From the NCBI GenBank assembly GCA_963764675.1, contig CAVXTQ010000010.1:248001-312000 (forward strand): a DNA stretch of 64,000 nucleotides, in the 5' to 3' direction. The notes beneath the pieces are model-generated. The model saw nothing but the letters and a program-made list of their open reading frames with translations. It searched no databases and was not told the DNA's origin. Below are positions 35,469-44,336 of this stretch, in pieces; position 1 is the first letter of the stretch; every line of letters begins with the position of its first letter. A program made the position numbers and the translations under genes. Source of the DNA: Acidiferrum sp963764675 (lineage in GTDB: Bacteria; Acidobacteriota; Terriglobia; Acidiferrales; UBA7541).

Positions 35469-35588
35469 GACCTCCCAAGTTGCAACCGATAAGCCATTTC
35501 TAACATTCTTATTTTCAGCACAGTGGCAATTTGATTCCGCGTAAAAATGCGGTACTCCCCCGAAAAATTACCCGTCACCTCCAGGCTC

Positions 35589-35604
35589 TACAGTGATCAC
35601 TGTA
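35589..35604. promoter_or_regulatory. 16-bp perfect palindrome, operator-like
   Basis: TACAGTGATCACTGTA is fully self-complementary, a pattern typical of dimeric repressor sites. No intact gene starts beside it, so it may be a relic of a lost promoter. Regulator unknown. Confidence 0.35.
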
Positions 35605-35935
35605 AGCGCGCAGAAATTTTCCACAGCCCAGTGAGCATTCCCTTTCGGACACGCATTCACCTGTTCGAATTGCCAGGTACGCTTACGCTCTTTGCGCTCG
35701 TGACCACGATCACAATCACCCAGACGATCGCGAGCGGCGCTGCACGACGGTGAGCGATTTCAGTAGTGAACTGTTTTGCGCCCGCGTTCCATTTTGGGAT
35801 TAGCCCCCAATTTCTGCAGCGCCAGGTACTGGGTCAGTTTCCGGTTAGCCCGTTACCCGTGTGGTGGTGCGGCAGTCGTTCCCAGGGATGGCGACAGCCC
35901 CTATAACATGCCGTTGAGCCTGCTAGGATCGTCGC

Positions 35936-36462
35936 ATGTGGGAAGGCACTGTGGTCTCCGTCCATATCGCGGCGGAAGCGTCCGGCGCCGATGCAGACGA
36001 TAACCGTGCGAGCGTTCCTGGGACGCGGGCTCGAGAGCGATCGGTATTTCGCCAGCACCGTGTTCTACCCGAAAAAGTCGAGCTACGGTGGGCGCGAAGT
36101 CACGCTGATCGAGATTGAGGCCGTCGATGCGCTTTTCGGCGACGCGCTAACGCCGAGGGGGAACGGTTCGGGATCAAGCTCGCCGCTGTGTCGACACCCG
36201 CCGCAACATCGCGACGTCCAGTGTCCCGCTCAATCATCTCGTCGACCGTGAATTCTGGGTCGGCGCCCTGCTCATGCGCGGCACGCGTCTCTGCGAGCCG
36301 CCCAAGCATTTGGACGACCTCACGCAACATGGCGTGATGTGTGGCCTGATCTATCGCGGAGGTCTGCGGGCCCTAGTATTGAGCGAGAGCGTCATCCACG
36401 GCAGCGATGCCGTACGCCCGAAAACCTCACAACCGTCCTCGCTGGAATATCAGTGGTCCTAG
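35936..36462 (+). pseudogene. MOSC-domain protein, disrupted by two frameshifts
   Basis: Three consecutive pieces in three frames assemble into one MOSC-domain protein. The first is WEGTVVSVHIAAEA (from 35936). The second is TVRAFLGRGLESDRYF with REVTLIEIEAVDALF (about 35990-36160). The third is TRRNIATSSVPLNHLV, then RGTRLCEPPKHLDDLT and GLIYRGGLRALVL (about 36195-36400). The order and spacing match intact MOSC proteins. Shifts lie near 35980-35990 and 36150-36190. MOSC domains carry sulfur or molybdenum-cofactor-related groups; the LCEPC-type motif here reads LCEPP, so a cysteine is also lost. Sequencing errors could mimic the frameshifts, but the missing cysteine and neighbouring debris favour decay. 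Confidence 0.75.
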
Positions 36463-36536
36463 CCGGTCAACGCGATCGTAACCAACGAATAAAGCAGATC
36501 GTCGCTCGTGAGCGAACTGGGCGGACCGATACGTCC

Positions 36537-37880
36537 TCATGGCGCCAGGGAGGGCGTACGGGTGTCCATCGGAGAAAACTGCGCGACGCGCGAAGAACTC
36601 AACAGCACAGTCGCGATCAGCCCGCAGACGGCGGCGAACGACAGCCACAGTCCCGGAATCGCACGATTCCCGGTCGTGTGGATCAGATAGGTTGAAATCG
36701 CAGGCGTAAATCCGCCGAAGATGGCGGTCGCGCTGCTATGGACAAGAGAGAATCCGGCGGTGCGGACGTCGGCCGGCATGATTTCCGTCAGGAACACGAT
36801 CAGCGCGCCGTTGTAGCTCGCGAACAAGAATGAGAACCACAATTCCACCGCCATTAGCCGGCTGAATGACGGCGCGTTTACCAGCCACGACAACGCCGGA
36901 TAAGCCGTCAGCAGCGCCAGCATGCTGACAACGGCCAGCATTGGACGCCGACCAATTCTGTCGGAAACCGCACCCATGATCGGAAGCCAAAAAAAATTGG
37001 AAACGCCGACGCACAGCGTGACGATCATGTTGTCCCTCGCCGCAAGATGAAGCACGACGCCGCCGAACGTCGGTGTGTACGCCGTGATCATGTAAAAGCA
37101 GACCGTGTTCATGATCGTCAAGAAGGTTCCGAGCACTACCAGCCTCCAACTGCGCGTCAGCGTGTGCAGAATCTCGCGCTGCGACGGACGGCGCTTGCGC
37201 TCAAGGAATTCCGCCGTTTCCTTGAGCGACCGCCGCAACAGAAACAAGAGTGGAACAATCGCGCACCCGACGAGCAGTGGGACGCGCCATCCCCAACGCG
37301 TCATTTGATCGCCGGTGAGCCGTGACGTCAGGCCAAGCCCGAGTACTGCTGCGAACATCACCGCCACTTGCTGGCTCGCCGCTTGCCAGCTGACGTAGAA
37401 ACCCTTGTGTCCAGGTGTCGCAACCTCGAAAAGATAGACGGAGACGCCGCCCGCCTCCACGCCAGCTGACAGTCCCTGGACCAGCCGCCCGGTGAGGACC
37501 AGCAGCGGCGCAATCAGCCCGATCGATGCGTAGGAAGGCGTGCACGCGATTGAAACAGTTCCGATCGCCATCAATCCGAGAGTCAGGAGAAGCCCGTCGC
37601 GGCGCCCACGATGATCGATATAAGCGCCCAACATGATCGCGCCGAGGGGCCGCATCAGAAAACCCGCGCCGAAGGTCGCCAGAGAAAGCATCAGCGACGC
37701 GAATTCGTTCCCACTCGGGAAAAAAGTGCGCGCGATTGCCGCCGCGTAGTATCCGAAGACCTGGAAATCGTACATCTCCAGAAAATTCCCGCTGGCGACG
37801 CGGGCGACGGGCCAGAAAGTCAATGGGCGAGTGGATTGTACTTGGGTCACGCGTTTGCCTGAACTATCTGGAGTTTCCAT
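36537..37880 (-). CDS. MHS-family MFS transporter, citrate/tricarballylate type
   Basis: This 447-residue, twelve-helix protein of the metabolite:H+ symporter family has family motifs SGNFLEMYDFQVFGYYA, FFPSGNEFASLMLSL, GAGFLMRPLGAIMLGAYIDHRGRR and LVQGLSAGVEAGGVSVYLFE. These are close to citrate and tricarballylate symporters (CitA/TcuC group). It imports a di- or tricarboxylate with protons. It is an isolated gene, divergent from uvrA, beside a decayed MOSC gene and non-coding debris, a setting that suggests horizontal acquisition. Exact substrate is uncertain because MHS members also carry shikimate, proline/betaine or alpha-ketoglutarate. Confidence 0.87.
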   Translation of the reverse strand: METPDSSGKRVTQVQSTRPLTFWPVARVASGNFLEMYDFQVFGYYAAAIARTFFPSGNEFASLMLSLATFGAGFLMRPLGAIMLGAYIDHRGRRDGLLLTLGLMAIGTVSIACTPSYASIGLIAPLLVLTGRLVQGLSAGVEAGGVSVYLFEVATPGHKGFYVSWQAASQQVAVMFAAVLGLGLTSRLTGDQMTRWGWRVPLLVGCAIVPLLFLLRRSLKETAEFLERKRRPSQREILHTLTRSWRLVVLGTFLTIMNTVCFYMITAYTPTFGGVVLHLAARDNMIVTLCVGVSNFFWLPIMGAVSDRIGRRPMLAVVSMLALLTAYPALSWLVNAPSFSRLMAVELWFSFLFASYNGALIVFLTEIMPADVRTAGFSLVHSSATAIFGGFTPAISTYLIHTTGNRAIPGLWLSFAAVCGLIATVLLSSSRVAQFSPMDTRTPSLAP

Positions 37881-38237
37881 TCTTGAATTCCCCTGGACGG
37901 TTCAGGAAACGCCAACCAGCATCCTCTCGATCTGGTCAGCGCATTTTAGAATATAGAACGGCCAAACCGGACATGGCCAACCAGGTCTTGGTCATTCATC
38001 AGTACACAACTGGCCGCGTTTCCGGACGTGTCGTCGACTAACCGGAAGTGATCCTCGGACCCGATTTGATCGGTCAACGCCCTCTCATATTGCGTCGGAT
38101 TATCGGAAAGTGAATCACTGCCCAGCGCTAGCTCACGATTGACCCTGAAGAAGCTCGCCTGTTATTGTAAGAAGTTATTCTGGCCTCAGTGTACCTACTG
38201 TGTGCCGGGGCTCCTGTGGAGGGAGCGTTTGGGGATC
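37881..38237. other. Divergent intergenic region, MHS transporter / uvrA
   Basis: About 357 bp with no gene seen. It must contain promoters for both flanking divergent genes. No recognisable LexA-type dyad (CTGT-N8-ACAG or GAAC-N4-GTTC) was found before uvrA. One sigma70-like promoter candidate is listed separately. Confidence 0.5.
38139..38168 (+). promoter_or_regulatory. Candidate uvrA promoter
   Basis: TTGACC (38139-38144) and TATTGT (38163-38168) are separated by 18 bp, about 70 bp before the uvrA start. The -35 is close to consensus and the -10 matches four of six positions. Confidence 0.4.
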
Positions 38238-41132
38238 ATGGGCCTGACCAAACTTGTCGTCCGGGGCGCTCGCCAGCACAATCTCAAGAACATCAGCGTC
38301 GAAATTCCCCGCAACTCTCTGACGGTCATCACGGGCTTGTCCGGGTCCGGCAAGTCGTCGCTCGCGTTTGACACCATCTATGCGGAGGGCCAGCGCCGCT
38401 ACGTGGAGTCCCTTTCGGCCTACGCCCGCCAGTTCCTCGATCAAATGGAACGCCCGGAAGTCGATGTCATCGAAGGACTTTCCCCTTCGATCGCCATCGA
38501 GCAGAAGACCACCACGCGTTCGCCGCGCTCCACGGTCGGCACCATCACGGAGATTTACGACTACCTGCGGGTGATCTACAGCTCCATCGGCATTCCCCAT
38601 TGCCCCAGCTGCGGCAAGTCCATCACCCGGCAGTCCAGCGAGCAGATCGTCCAGGCCATCCTGAATGGCGACCTGTGCAAGCCCGAAGATCGCATCATGA
38701 TCCTGGCGCCGATCGTTCGCGGCCGCAAAGGCGCCTATCGCAAAGAGCTGGAAAAACTGGCGCAAGACGGCTACGTCCGCGCGCGTATCAATGGCGAGCT
38801 CGTCCAGTTGGACGAAATTCCGGTCCTCGACAAGCGCAAGAACCACACCATTGAGGTTGTCGTCGATCGCCTGCTCGTCAAGCAAGGCATTGCCACCCGC
38901 CTGGAGCAGTCCATTGCGACGGCGCTCAAGCTAGCGGCTGGTCTCGTCACGGTTTCGGTGGTGGGCGGCAAAGACTCCGTCTTCTCCGAGAAGCTGGCGT
39001 GCCCCGACTGCGGCATCTCAGTTCCCCAATTGGAGCCCCGCTCGTTTAGCTTCAACTCACCTTACGGCGCGTGTCCCGCGTGCAACGGCCTTGGCTCGAA
39101 GTACGACTTCGATCCTGCCCGCGTGATCGTGGACTGGACGCGGCCGCTCTTCGACGGCGGCCTGGGGCCCGGCTCAGGTTCCTCGATGCTCAAGCGGACA
39201 CTGGAGCTTGGCGCCTACGCTCATGGGTTCGACCTCGAAACACCTTTCGAGAAGTTTCCGGCGCGCATGCAGAATCTCTTGTTGTATGGCTATCCTCCGT
39301 CGAATGAACGACTCACGGCCGAATCAGCGGCGCAGAAAAGGGCCCGCGCGGAAAAGGGCTTCCGCTTCCCGGGCATCCTGAAATTCCTTGAGAGAAACTT
39401 TGAAGAATCCAATTCCGACTCGTATCGCGAGTGGATGACGCAGTACATGTCGGCTACGCTGTGCTCCGTTTGCCACGGCAGGCGCCTGCGTCCCGAATCG
39501 CTGGCCGTCAAGCTGGCGGAATGGTCGATCGCCGATTTCACCGCGCTATCGCTCAGCTCGGCCCGCCCAGCCGTCGACAAGATCCTAATGCAAATTACCT
39601 TGCGCCAGCGCGAAGTTGCGGGGCGCCCGCTGGAGGAAGTCGCCGAGCGCCTCGATTTCTTGCTGGCCGTCGGGCTGGGTTATCTCAGCCTGGACCGCTC
39701 CGCCGCTACACTCTCCGGTGGCGAAGCGCAGCGCATACGGTTGGCTACCCAGATTGGTTCGCGTCTTCGCGGTGTTCTTTACGTTCTCGACGAGCCTTCC
39801 ATCGGCCTCCATGCGCGTGACAACGACCGGCTGCTCGGTTCTCTCGAGCGCCTTCGCGACCTCGGCAATACCGTTCTCGTCGTCGAGCACGACGAAGACA
39901 CCATTCGGCGCGCCGATTTCGTAGTCGATCTGGGTCCAGGCGCGGGCGACGCTGGCGGCTACCTGGTCGCCTATGGGAAGCCTGAGCAGATCGCCGCCAG
40001 TGCGGAGTCGCTGACTGGCCGCTATCTCAGCGGCGCCGCGCGCATCCCGGTTCCGGAAAAACGGCGTAGCCCCAACGGCAAAGCCATCCAAATCCTTGGC
40101 GCCCACGCCAACAATCTCAAGGATGTTGATGTCACGCTTCCGCTCGGACTGCTTACGGTTGTCACCGGTGTCTCTGGCTCCGGCAAGTCCACGCTGGTCA
40201 ACGACATCCTCTATCGCGCGCTGGCGCAAAAGCTTTATCGCTCCATGGAGCCGCCCGGTGCTCACCGCGAGCTTCTGGGAGCCGAACACATCGACAAGGT
40301 CATCGAGATCGATCAGGCTCCGATCGGCCGCACGCCACGATCGAATCCCGCCACCTACACTGGAGTGTTCGCGCCGATCCGCGAGCTATTCGCCATGCTG
40401 CCCGAATCGCGCGAGCGCGGCTACCGTCCCGGCCGCTTCAGCTTCAACGTGAAAGGCGGCCGCTGCGAAGCGTGCCAGGGCGACGGCTTGCGCCGCATCG
40501 AAATGAACTTCCTTCCGGATGTATACGTGCGCTGCGAAGTGTGCCGCGGACGCCGTTACAATTCGGAAACGCTCGCGGTGCGGTTCAAGGGACACTCCAT
40601 CTCGGAGATTCTGAATCTTCCCGCGGACGACGCGCTGAAGCTGCTCGAAAATATCCCGCAGATTCAGCAGAAGCTCGCGACTCTCGTGGAAGTGGGACTC
40701 GGCTACGTACAGCTGGGCCAATCCGCGACGACGCTCTCCGGTGGTGAAGCGCAGCGCATCAAGCTGGCGCGCGAGCTTTCCAAGCGGCAAACCGGGCGCA
40801 CGCTGTACATCCTAGACGAGCCGACGACGGGATTGCACTTTGACGATGTGCGCAAGCTGCTCGACGTTCTGCAGCGATTGGTTGCGCTTGGGAACACCGT
40901 GCTGATCATCGAGCACCATCTCGACGTGATCAAACAAGCGGACTGGGTGATCGACCTCGGCCCGGAAGGCGGTGAAGGCGGCGGCCGCATCGTCGCGCAA
41001 GGCCCACCCGAACTGGTGGCCCGCACGAAGAAGTCACACACCGGGCAAGCCCTAGCCCGCGTCCTGCCGGTAAACGGCCGCTCCCCCAATGGCACCGGCG
41101 GCGGCAACGGGCATTCCGCCAACGGCAAATAA
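38238..41132 (+). CDS. uvrA: Excinuclease ABC subunit A
   Basis: This protein of about 964 residues starts at ATG 38238 (MGLTKLVVRGARQHNLKN), the family's normal N-terminus; the frame extending to 38139 adds an unrelated 33 residues. There are two ABC ATPase modules. The first has Walker A GLSGSGKSSLA and signature LSGGEAQRI with LYVLDEPSIGL. The second has GVSGSGKSTLV, LSGGEAQRIKLA and LYILDEPTTGLHFDD. Zinc modules CPDCG...CPAC and CEAC...CEVC are intact. It recognises DNA damage and loads UvrB in nucleotide excision repair. The extreme C-terminus is a Gly/Asn/Ser-rich tail (NGTGGGNGHSANGK) beyond the usual end. Confidence 0.96.
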   Translation: MGLTKLVVRGARQHNLKNISVEIPRNSLTVITGLSGSGKSSLAFDTIYAEGQRRYVESLSAYARQFLDQMERPEVDVIEGLSPSIAIEQKTTTRSPRSTVGTITEIYDYLRVIYSSIGIPHCPSCGKSITRQSSEQIVQAILNGDLCKPEDRIMILAPIVRGRKGAYRKELEKLAQDGYVRARINGELVQLDEIPVLDKRKNHTIEVVVDRLLVKQGIATRLEQSIATALKLAAGLVTVSVVGGKDSVFSEKLACPDCGISVPQLEPRSFSFNSPYGACPACNGLGSKYDFDPARVIVDWTRPLFDGGLGPGSGSSMLKRTLELGAYAHGFDLETPFEKFPARMQNLLLYGYPPSNERLTAESAAQKRARAEKGFRFPGILKFLERNFEESNSDSYREWMTQYMSATLCSVCHGRRLRPESLAVKLAEWSIADFTALSLSSARPAVDKILMQITLRQREVAGRPLEEVAERLDFLLAVGLGYLSLDRSAATLSGGEAQRIRLATQIGSRLRGVLYVLDEPSIGLHARDNDRLLGSLERLRDLGNTVLVVEHDEDTIRRADFVVDLGPGAGDAGGYLVAYGKPEQIAASAESLTGRYLSGAARIPVPEKRRSPNGKAIQILGAHANNLKDVDVTLPLGLLTVVTGVSGSGKSTLVNDILYRALAQKLYRSMEPPGAHRELLGAEHIDKVIEIDQAPIGRTPRSNPATYTGVFAPIRELFAMLPESRERGYRPGRFSFNVKGGRCEACQGDGLRRIEMNFLPDVYVRCEVCRGRRYNSETLAVRFKGHSISEILNLPADDALKLLENIPQIQQKLATLVEVGLGYVQLGQSATTLSGGEAQRIKLARELSKRQTGRTLYILDEPTTGLHFDDVRKLLDVLQRLVALGNTVLIIEHHLDVIKQADWVIDLGPEGGEGGGRIVAQGPPELVARTKKSHTGQALARVLPVNGRSPNGTGGGNGHSANGK

Positions 41133-41183
41133 ATCAATTTCTTGCGGGTTCTTCTCCAATCTGCTGCACTTAGCCTACGCCCG

Positions 41184-41216
41184 CAGCCAGAAATGGCTGT
41201 GCCCCGGAGCCTTTTT
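41184..41216 (+). terminator. Weak terminator after uvrA
   Basis: CAGCCA-GAAA-TGGCTG (41184-41199) is a perfect stem with a GAAA loop. An alternative GGCT...AGCC pairing ends in TTTTT (about 41212-41216). It lies 50 bp after the uvrA stop. Confidence 0.4.
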
Positions 41217-41362
41217 CGCAAGCTGTTGAGCCGCTCTCAGCCGCTCCCCAGAATTGGACTTTTAGTGTGGGATAGCAGAATGACTTCCGAGTAGCAAGAG
41301 ATTACGACACGGCGTGTGCACCAATCCAGGAGGTGCAACCGACTAAGTCTAAGATAAGCTAC

Positions 41363-42502
41363 ATGGCGATGGAGAGTGGATTCAAACGCGATCTGCGAAA
41401 CTATCCTCTGTATTTTCTGCTGTGGACAGTGTTGGGCCTCTTTTATTTCAGCCAAGGTCTCACGCAAAGGCTTGTCTCGTATGACCCAACTCCCTGGTGG
41501 CATTACTTACTGGCGTGGCTCTCCGGAGTTTACATTTGGGCCCTTCTGACCCCAGCCATGCTATGGCTCGGCCGGCAGTTTCCTGTCGAGCGTAGCAACT
41601 GGTTCCCTCGGATCGCTCTCCATCTTTTGCTGAGCGCAGGGTTCTCAGCTTTCGAGCTGAGTCTGGAAAGCGCGCTGTATTCACGCTTGCACCTGTTTCC
41701 CCTATTGATGAAGGACTTTCGTGGAACTCTGGTGCAGTTGCTGGTCAGGGGGTTTCACGGCGGCGTTTTAAATTACTGGACTGTGCTTGGGGTGCAGTGG
41801 GGAGTCCTCTACTATCGCAGGTACCAGGAACGCTCACAGGAAGTGCTGAAGTTCGAGTTGCGAGCTTCCGAGTTACAGTCGCAACTGATGAGTGCTCGAC
41901 TAAATGCGCTGAAGATGCAGCTCCAACCACATTTCCTGTTTAACACCCTGAATGCCATCACGGTGCTGGTGCGCCAGCAGAAGGGCAAGGATGCGGAACA
42001 GATGCTTGGTCACCTGAGCGATCTCTTGCGGGGTGTGTTGGAGGACGTTGACGCTCAGGAGGTTTCTCTACGCCGCGAACTGGAGTATTTGCAGCTTTAT
42101 CTGGCCATTGAACAGGTGCGCTTCCCGGACCGGTTGCGGGTCGAGGTCTCGGCAGATCCGGCGACGCAGGAAGCGTCGGTGCCGCAACTCATCTTGCAGC
42201 CAATCGTGGAAAACGCCATTCGCCATGGCATCGGACGAAGCTCCTCGGCCGGCCGGATTCTGATCAGCGCGTCGAAGATCGATGGCATGGTGGAACTTCG
42301 AGTGCAGGATGATGGACCCGGGCTTTCGCCCAGCGACTCGTCTGAGGACGAGGGCATCGGCCTGGCGAACACCCGAGCACGGCTGCAACAGCTTTACGGC
42401 CAGGACGCGAGATTGGAAATCCAGAATTGCGACCGTGGCGGGGTGGTCGTAACCATGAATATCCCCTTCCATCCGTTTCATGCCGAAATTGCGAGAGCCT
42501 AA
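41363..42502 (+). CDS. LytS-type sensor histidine kinase
   Basis: This protein of about 379 residues has roughly four N-terminal transmembrane helices (YPLYFLLWTVLGLFYF and others to residue ~155). A short coiled coil precedes the His_kinase domain with LKMQLQPHFLFNTLNAI (His190). The HATPase_c part has QPIVENAIRHGIG, DDGPGL and GIGLANTRARLQQLYG. This is the LytS/YehU class, which autophosphorylates and passes phosphate to a LytTR regulator. Start is uncertain: ATG 41363 lacks a good ribosome site, while AGGAGG at 41328 leads to no suitably spaced start (a GTG overlaps it). Its stop overlaps the regulator's start (TAATG). No recognised extracellular sensor domain; the signal may be membrane-borne. 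Confidence 0.88.
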   Translation: MAMESGFKRDLRNYPLYFLLWTVLGLFYFSQGLTQRLVSYDPTPWWHYLLAWLSGVYIWALLTPAMLWLGRQFPVERSNWFPRIALHLLLSAGFSAFELSLESALYSRLHLFPLLMKDFRGTLVQLLVRGFHGGVLNYWTVLGVQWGVLYYRRYQERSQEVLKFELRASELQSQLMSARLNALKMQLQPHFLFNTLNAITVLVRQQKGKDAEQMLGHLSDLLRGVLEDVDAQEVSLRRELEYLQLYLAIEQVRFPDRLRVEVSADPATQEASVPQLILQPIVENAIRHGIGRSSSAGRILISASKIDGMVELRVQDDGPGLSPSDSSEDEGIGLANTRARLQQLYGQDARLEIQNCDRGGVVVTMNIPFHPFHAEIARA

Positions 42503-43269
42503 TGCCTCTGACAACCCTGATCGTGGATGACGAACCGCTGGCGCGGGACGGCTTACGGGTGCTGCTCTCCAGGGACCCCGAAGTTTCAGCAATTCGCGAA
42601 GCCAGAGACGGACGCGAGGCAGTCGCGGCGATTCGAGAGTCCAACCCTGATCTCGTGTTTCTGGATGTGCAGATGCCGGAGATGGATGGATTCGAGGTGG
42701 TTCGGAAAATCGGCGCAGAAAATATGCCACAGGTGGTGTTCGTCACAGCCCACGACCAGTACGCAATTCAGGCGTTTGAAATCAATGCGCTTGATTACCT
42801 GCTCAAACCGGTGATCGAAGAACGTTTCGTCAAGGCGTTGGTGCGCGCCAAAAGCCGTATCCGTTCGAACGTCGCCTCGGATTCAAACCGGCAAATCATC
42901 GGCCTGCTCGAAACCATAGCGTCGCCTCGGAGTTATGTGAAGCGCCTGGCGGTGCGGTCAGGAGGCAAGACTGTGTTCGTGGATGTCGAAGACGTGGATT
43001 GGATAGGAGCCGCGGAGAATTATGTGGAACTGCACGCCGGCCGAGTGAGTCACCTGCTCCATGTGACCATGAACACTCTCGAAAAATCTCTCGATCCGGA
43101 GATTTTCCTTCGCATCCACCGTTCGATCATCGTCAATCTTGGCCGGATCAAAAACCTGCAGTCTGGCGCGCACGGAGAGTACGTAATCACGCTGCGAGAC
43201 GGAGCACGCCTGCAATCCGGGCGAACCTATTCGAGCCGACTGAGAGCTTTGGTCAACAATCCGTTCTGA
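42502..43269 (+). CDS. LytTR-family response regulator
   Basis: This 255-residue protein has a receiver domain (TLIVDDEPLARDGL; phospho-acceptor Asp55 in VFLDVQMPEMDGF; switch Thr/Lys in FVTAHDQ and LLKPV). A C-terminal LytTR DNA-binding domain follows (VEDVDWIGAAENYVELH, FLRIHRSIIVNLGRI). The start is fixed by the one-base overlap with the histidine kinase stop. It should activate transcription through direct-repeat sites. Candidate targets are the adjacent cytochrome P460 gene or genes downstream, which is inference from position. Confidence 0.92.
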   Translation: MPLTTLIVDDEPLARDGLRVLLSRDPEVSAIREARDGREAVAAIRESNPDLVFLDVQMPEMDGFEVVRKIGAENMPQVVFVTAHDQYAIQAFEINALDYLLKPVIEERFVKALVRAKSRIRSNVASDSNRQIIGLLETIASPRSYVKRLAVRSGGKTVFVDVEDVDWIGAAENYVELHAGRVSHLLHVTMNTLEKSLDPEIFLRIHRSIIVNLGRIKNLQSGAHGEYVITLRDGARLQSGRTYSSRLRALVNNPF

Positions 43270-43373
43270 CCGTTCCACCCGTCCAGTTCGTCACAGCATT
43301 TCACCGGCTAGTCAAAATCCGCTTTTCGCAGGCATTGCGCCTGGCACAGACTGCCTCCTGGATGGAGGTGAAA

Positions 43374-43862
43374 GTGAGAAACTACCTGCTGATGCTGCTT
43401 GCGACCGTAGTTTCCGTCAGTGGTTTTTCTCTCTGGGCGCAAGTCGACGATGTAGCTCCATTTCCCAAGAAATTCCGCAAGTGGGCCCACGTCAAGAGCG
43501 TGCTGGTCGGGCCGCAAAGCGCCGCGTTTGCTACCGACGGGGGAATTCACCACATTTACGCAAACGAGGAAGCTCTGGAGGGCTATGAGACGGGCAAGTT
43601 TGCGGACGGCTCCGTGATTGTTTACGACTTGCTTGAAACCAAGGAGGTTGCGGGCAACACGATAGAAGGGCCAACGCGCCGGGTTGATGTCATGGTGAAA
43701 CAGAGCGAGCTCTATCGCACAACCGGCGGCTGGCAATTTATGAGCTTCCCAGGTGGTAATCCGACTGGCGGGAGGTTAACGGCCGAGCGACAAGCAGCCT
43801 GTGCTGCCTGCCACGCCAACCGAAAAGAGCATGATTTCGTTTTCAGCGAATTCCGCAAGTGA
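43374..43862 (+). CDS. Cytochrome P460-family protein
   Basis: This protein of about 162 residues starts at GTG 43374 with GGAGG five bases upstream; an ATG at 43362 lies within that ribosome site region. A signal peptide (NYLLMLLATVVSVSGFSLWA) is followed by a P460 core: PFPKKFRKWAHVKSV, GGIHHIYANEEALEGYETGKFADGSVIVYDLLE and TGGWQFMSFPGG. One C-terminal heme motif CAACH (C143-C146-H147) sits in AACAACHANRKEHDFVFS. P460 proteins are periplasmic and oxidise hydroxylamine or bind NO through a Lys-crosslinked heme. Several Lys residues are candidates for the crosslink but cannot be assigned. It lies about 100 bp after the two-component pair. Confidence 0.88.
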   Translation: MRNYLLMLLATVVSVSGFSLWAQVDDVAPFPKKFRKWAHVKSVLVGPQSAAFATDGGIHHIYANEEALEGYETGKFADGSVIVYDLLETKEVAGNTIEGPTRRVDVMVKQSELYRTTGGWQFMSFPGGNPTGGRLTAERQAACAACHANRKEHDFVFSEFRK

Positions 43863-44336
43863 GACTGACTTACGGATTCAACGCCGGAGAAATGAGAAGA
43901 ACGTGAACGTGCGAACTTTCCTCGGTTCAGTCGTCGTTACAAGCATTGCCGAACGGCTGGTGGCTCAGGAACAACCGTCATCATCACGACACGAATATGG
44001 TCGAAATCAGCGAGATTTTACTTTGTCGGGTAACGACGTTACTCAGGCAGGTGGCTTGCTGCTGCTGATTCAGATTGTCGAAGGCAACGATTACCGTGAC
44101 GGTGTTGGAAAAATACATCAGACGACATGTCAGGATTTCGACTCACTCTCGGCCCAATCTTCTGGTTGCTTTGAAACCGGTTCCATAAGCTGTTCTGTCT
44201 ATCTGGTCGCCAAAATATTAGATACTGTCCGCAACACTGTCCGTATACTGTCCACCAGAACAGGTTGTTTGCTTCTTCATCGCCCCCTAACCTAATTCGG
44301 CCAGTCACTCCGCTGGAGCGGCTTGCAGGGGGCCAG
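43863..44336. other. Spacer with a possible decayed small ORF and repeats
   Basis: About 470 bp before the glycosidase gene. A GTG-started frame at 43903-44295 could encode MNVRTFLGSVVVTSIAERLVAQ..., whose beginning resembles a worn Tat leader (RRTFLG-type) but continues without family resemblance. It is more likely a pseudogene fragment than a gene. Three ACTGTCC repeats lie near the right end. Confidence 0.4.
44224..44253. repeat. Three phased ACTGTCC direct repeats
   Basis: ACTGTCC occurs at 44224, 44236 and 44247, that is about one helical turn apart, 84 bp before the glycosidase start. Helically phased repeats often mark a protein-binding site. The protein is unknown. Confidence 0.35.

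Larger units (their letters stand above)
35282..35935. other. Non-coding, apparently degenerate region
   Basis: About 650 bp after the oxidase operon with no credible gene. It contains an inverted repeat right after the subunit IV stop (ACAGGT-CCGC-ACCTGT, 35284-35299), a 12-bp palindrome GTGTGTACACAC (35302-35313) and a T7 run at about 35347. It also holds a minus-strand terminator-like hairpin (35401-35468) and a 16-bp palindrome (35589-35604). Short open frames here have no family resemblance. Confidence 0.6.
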
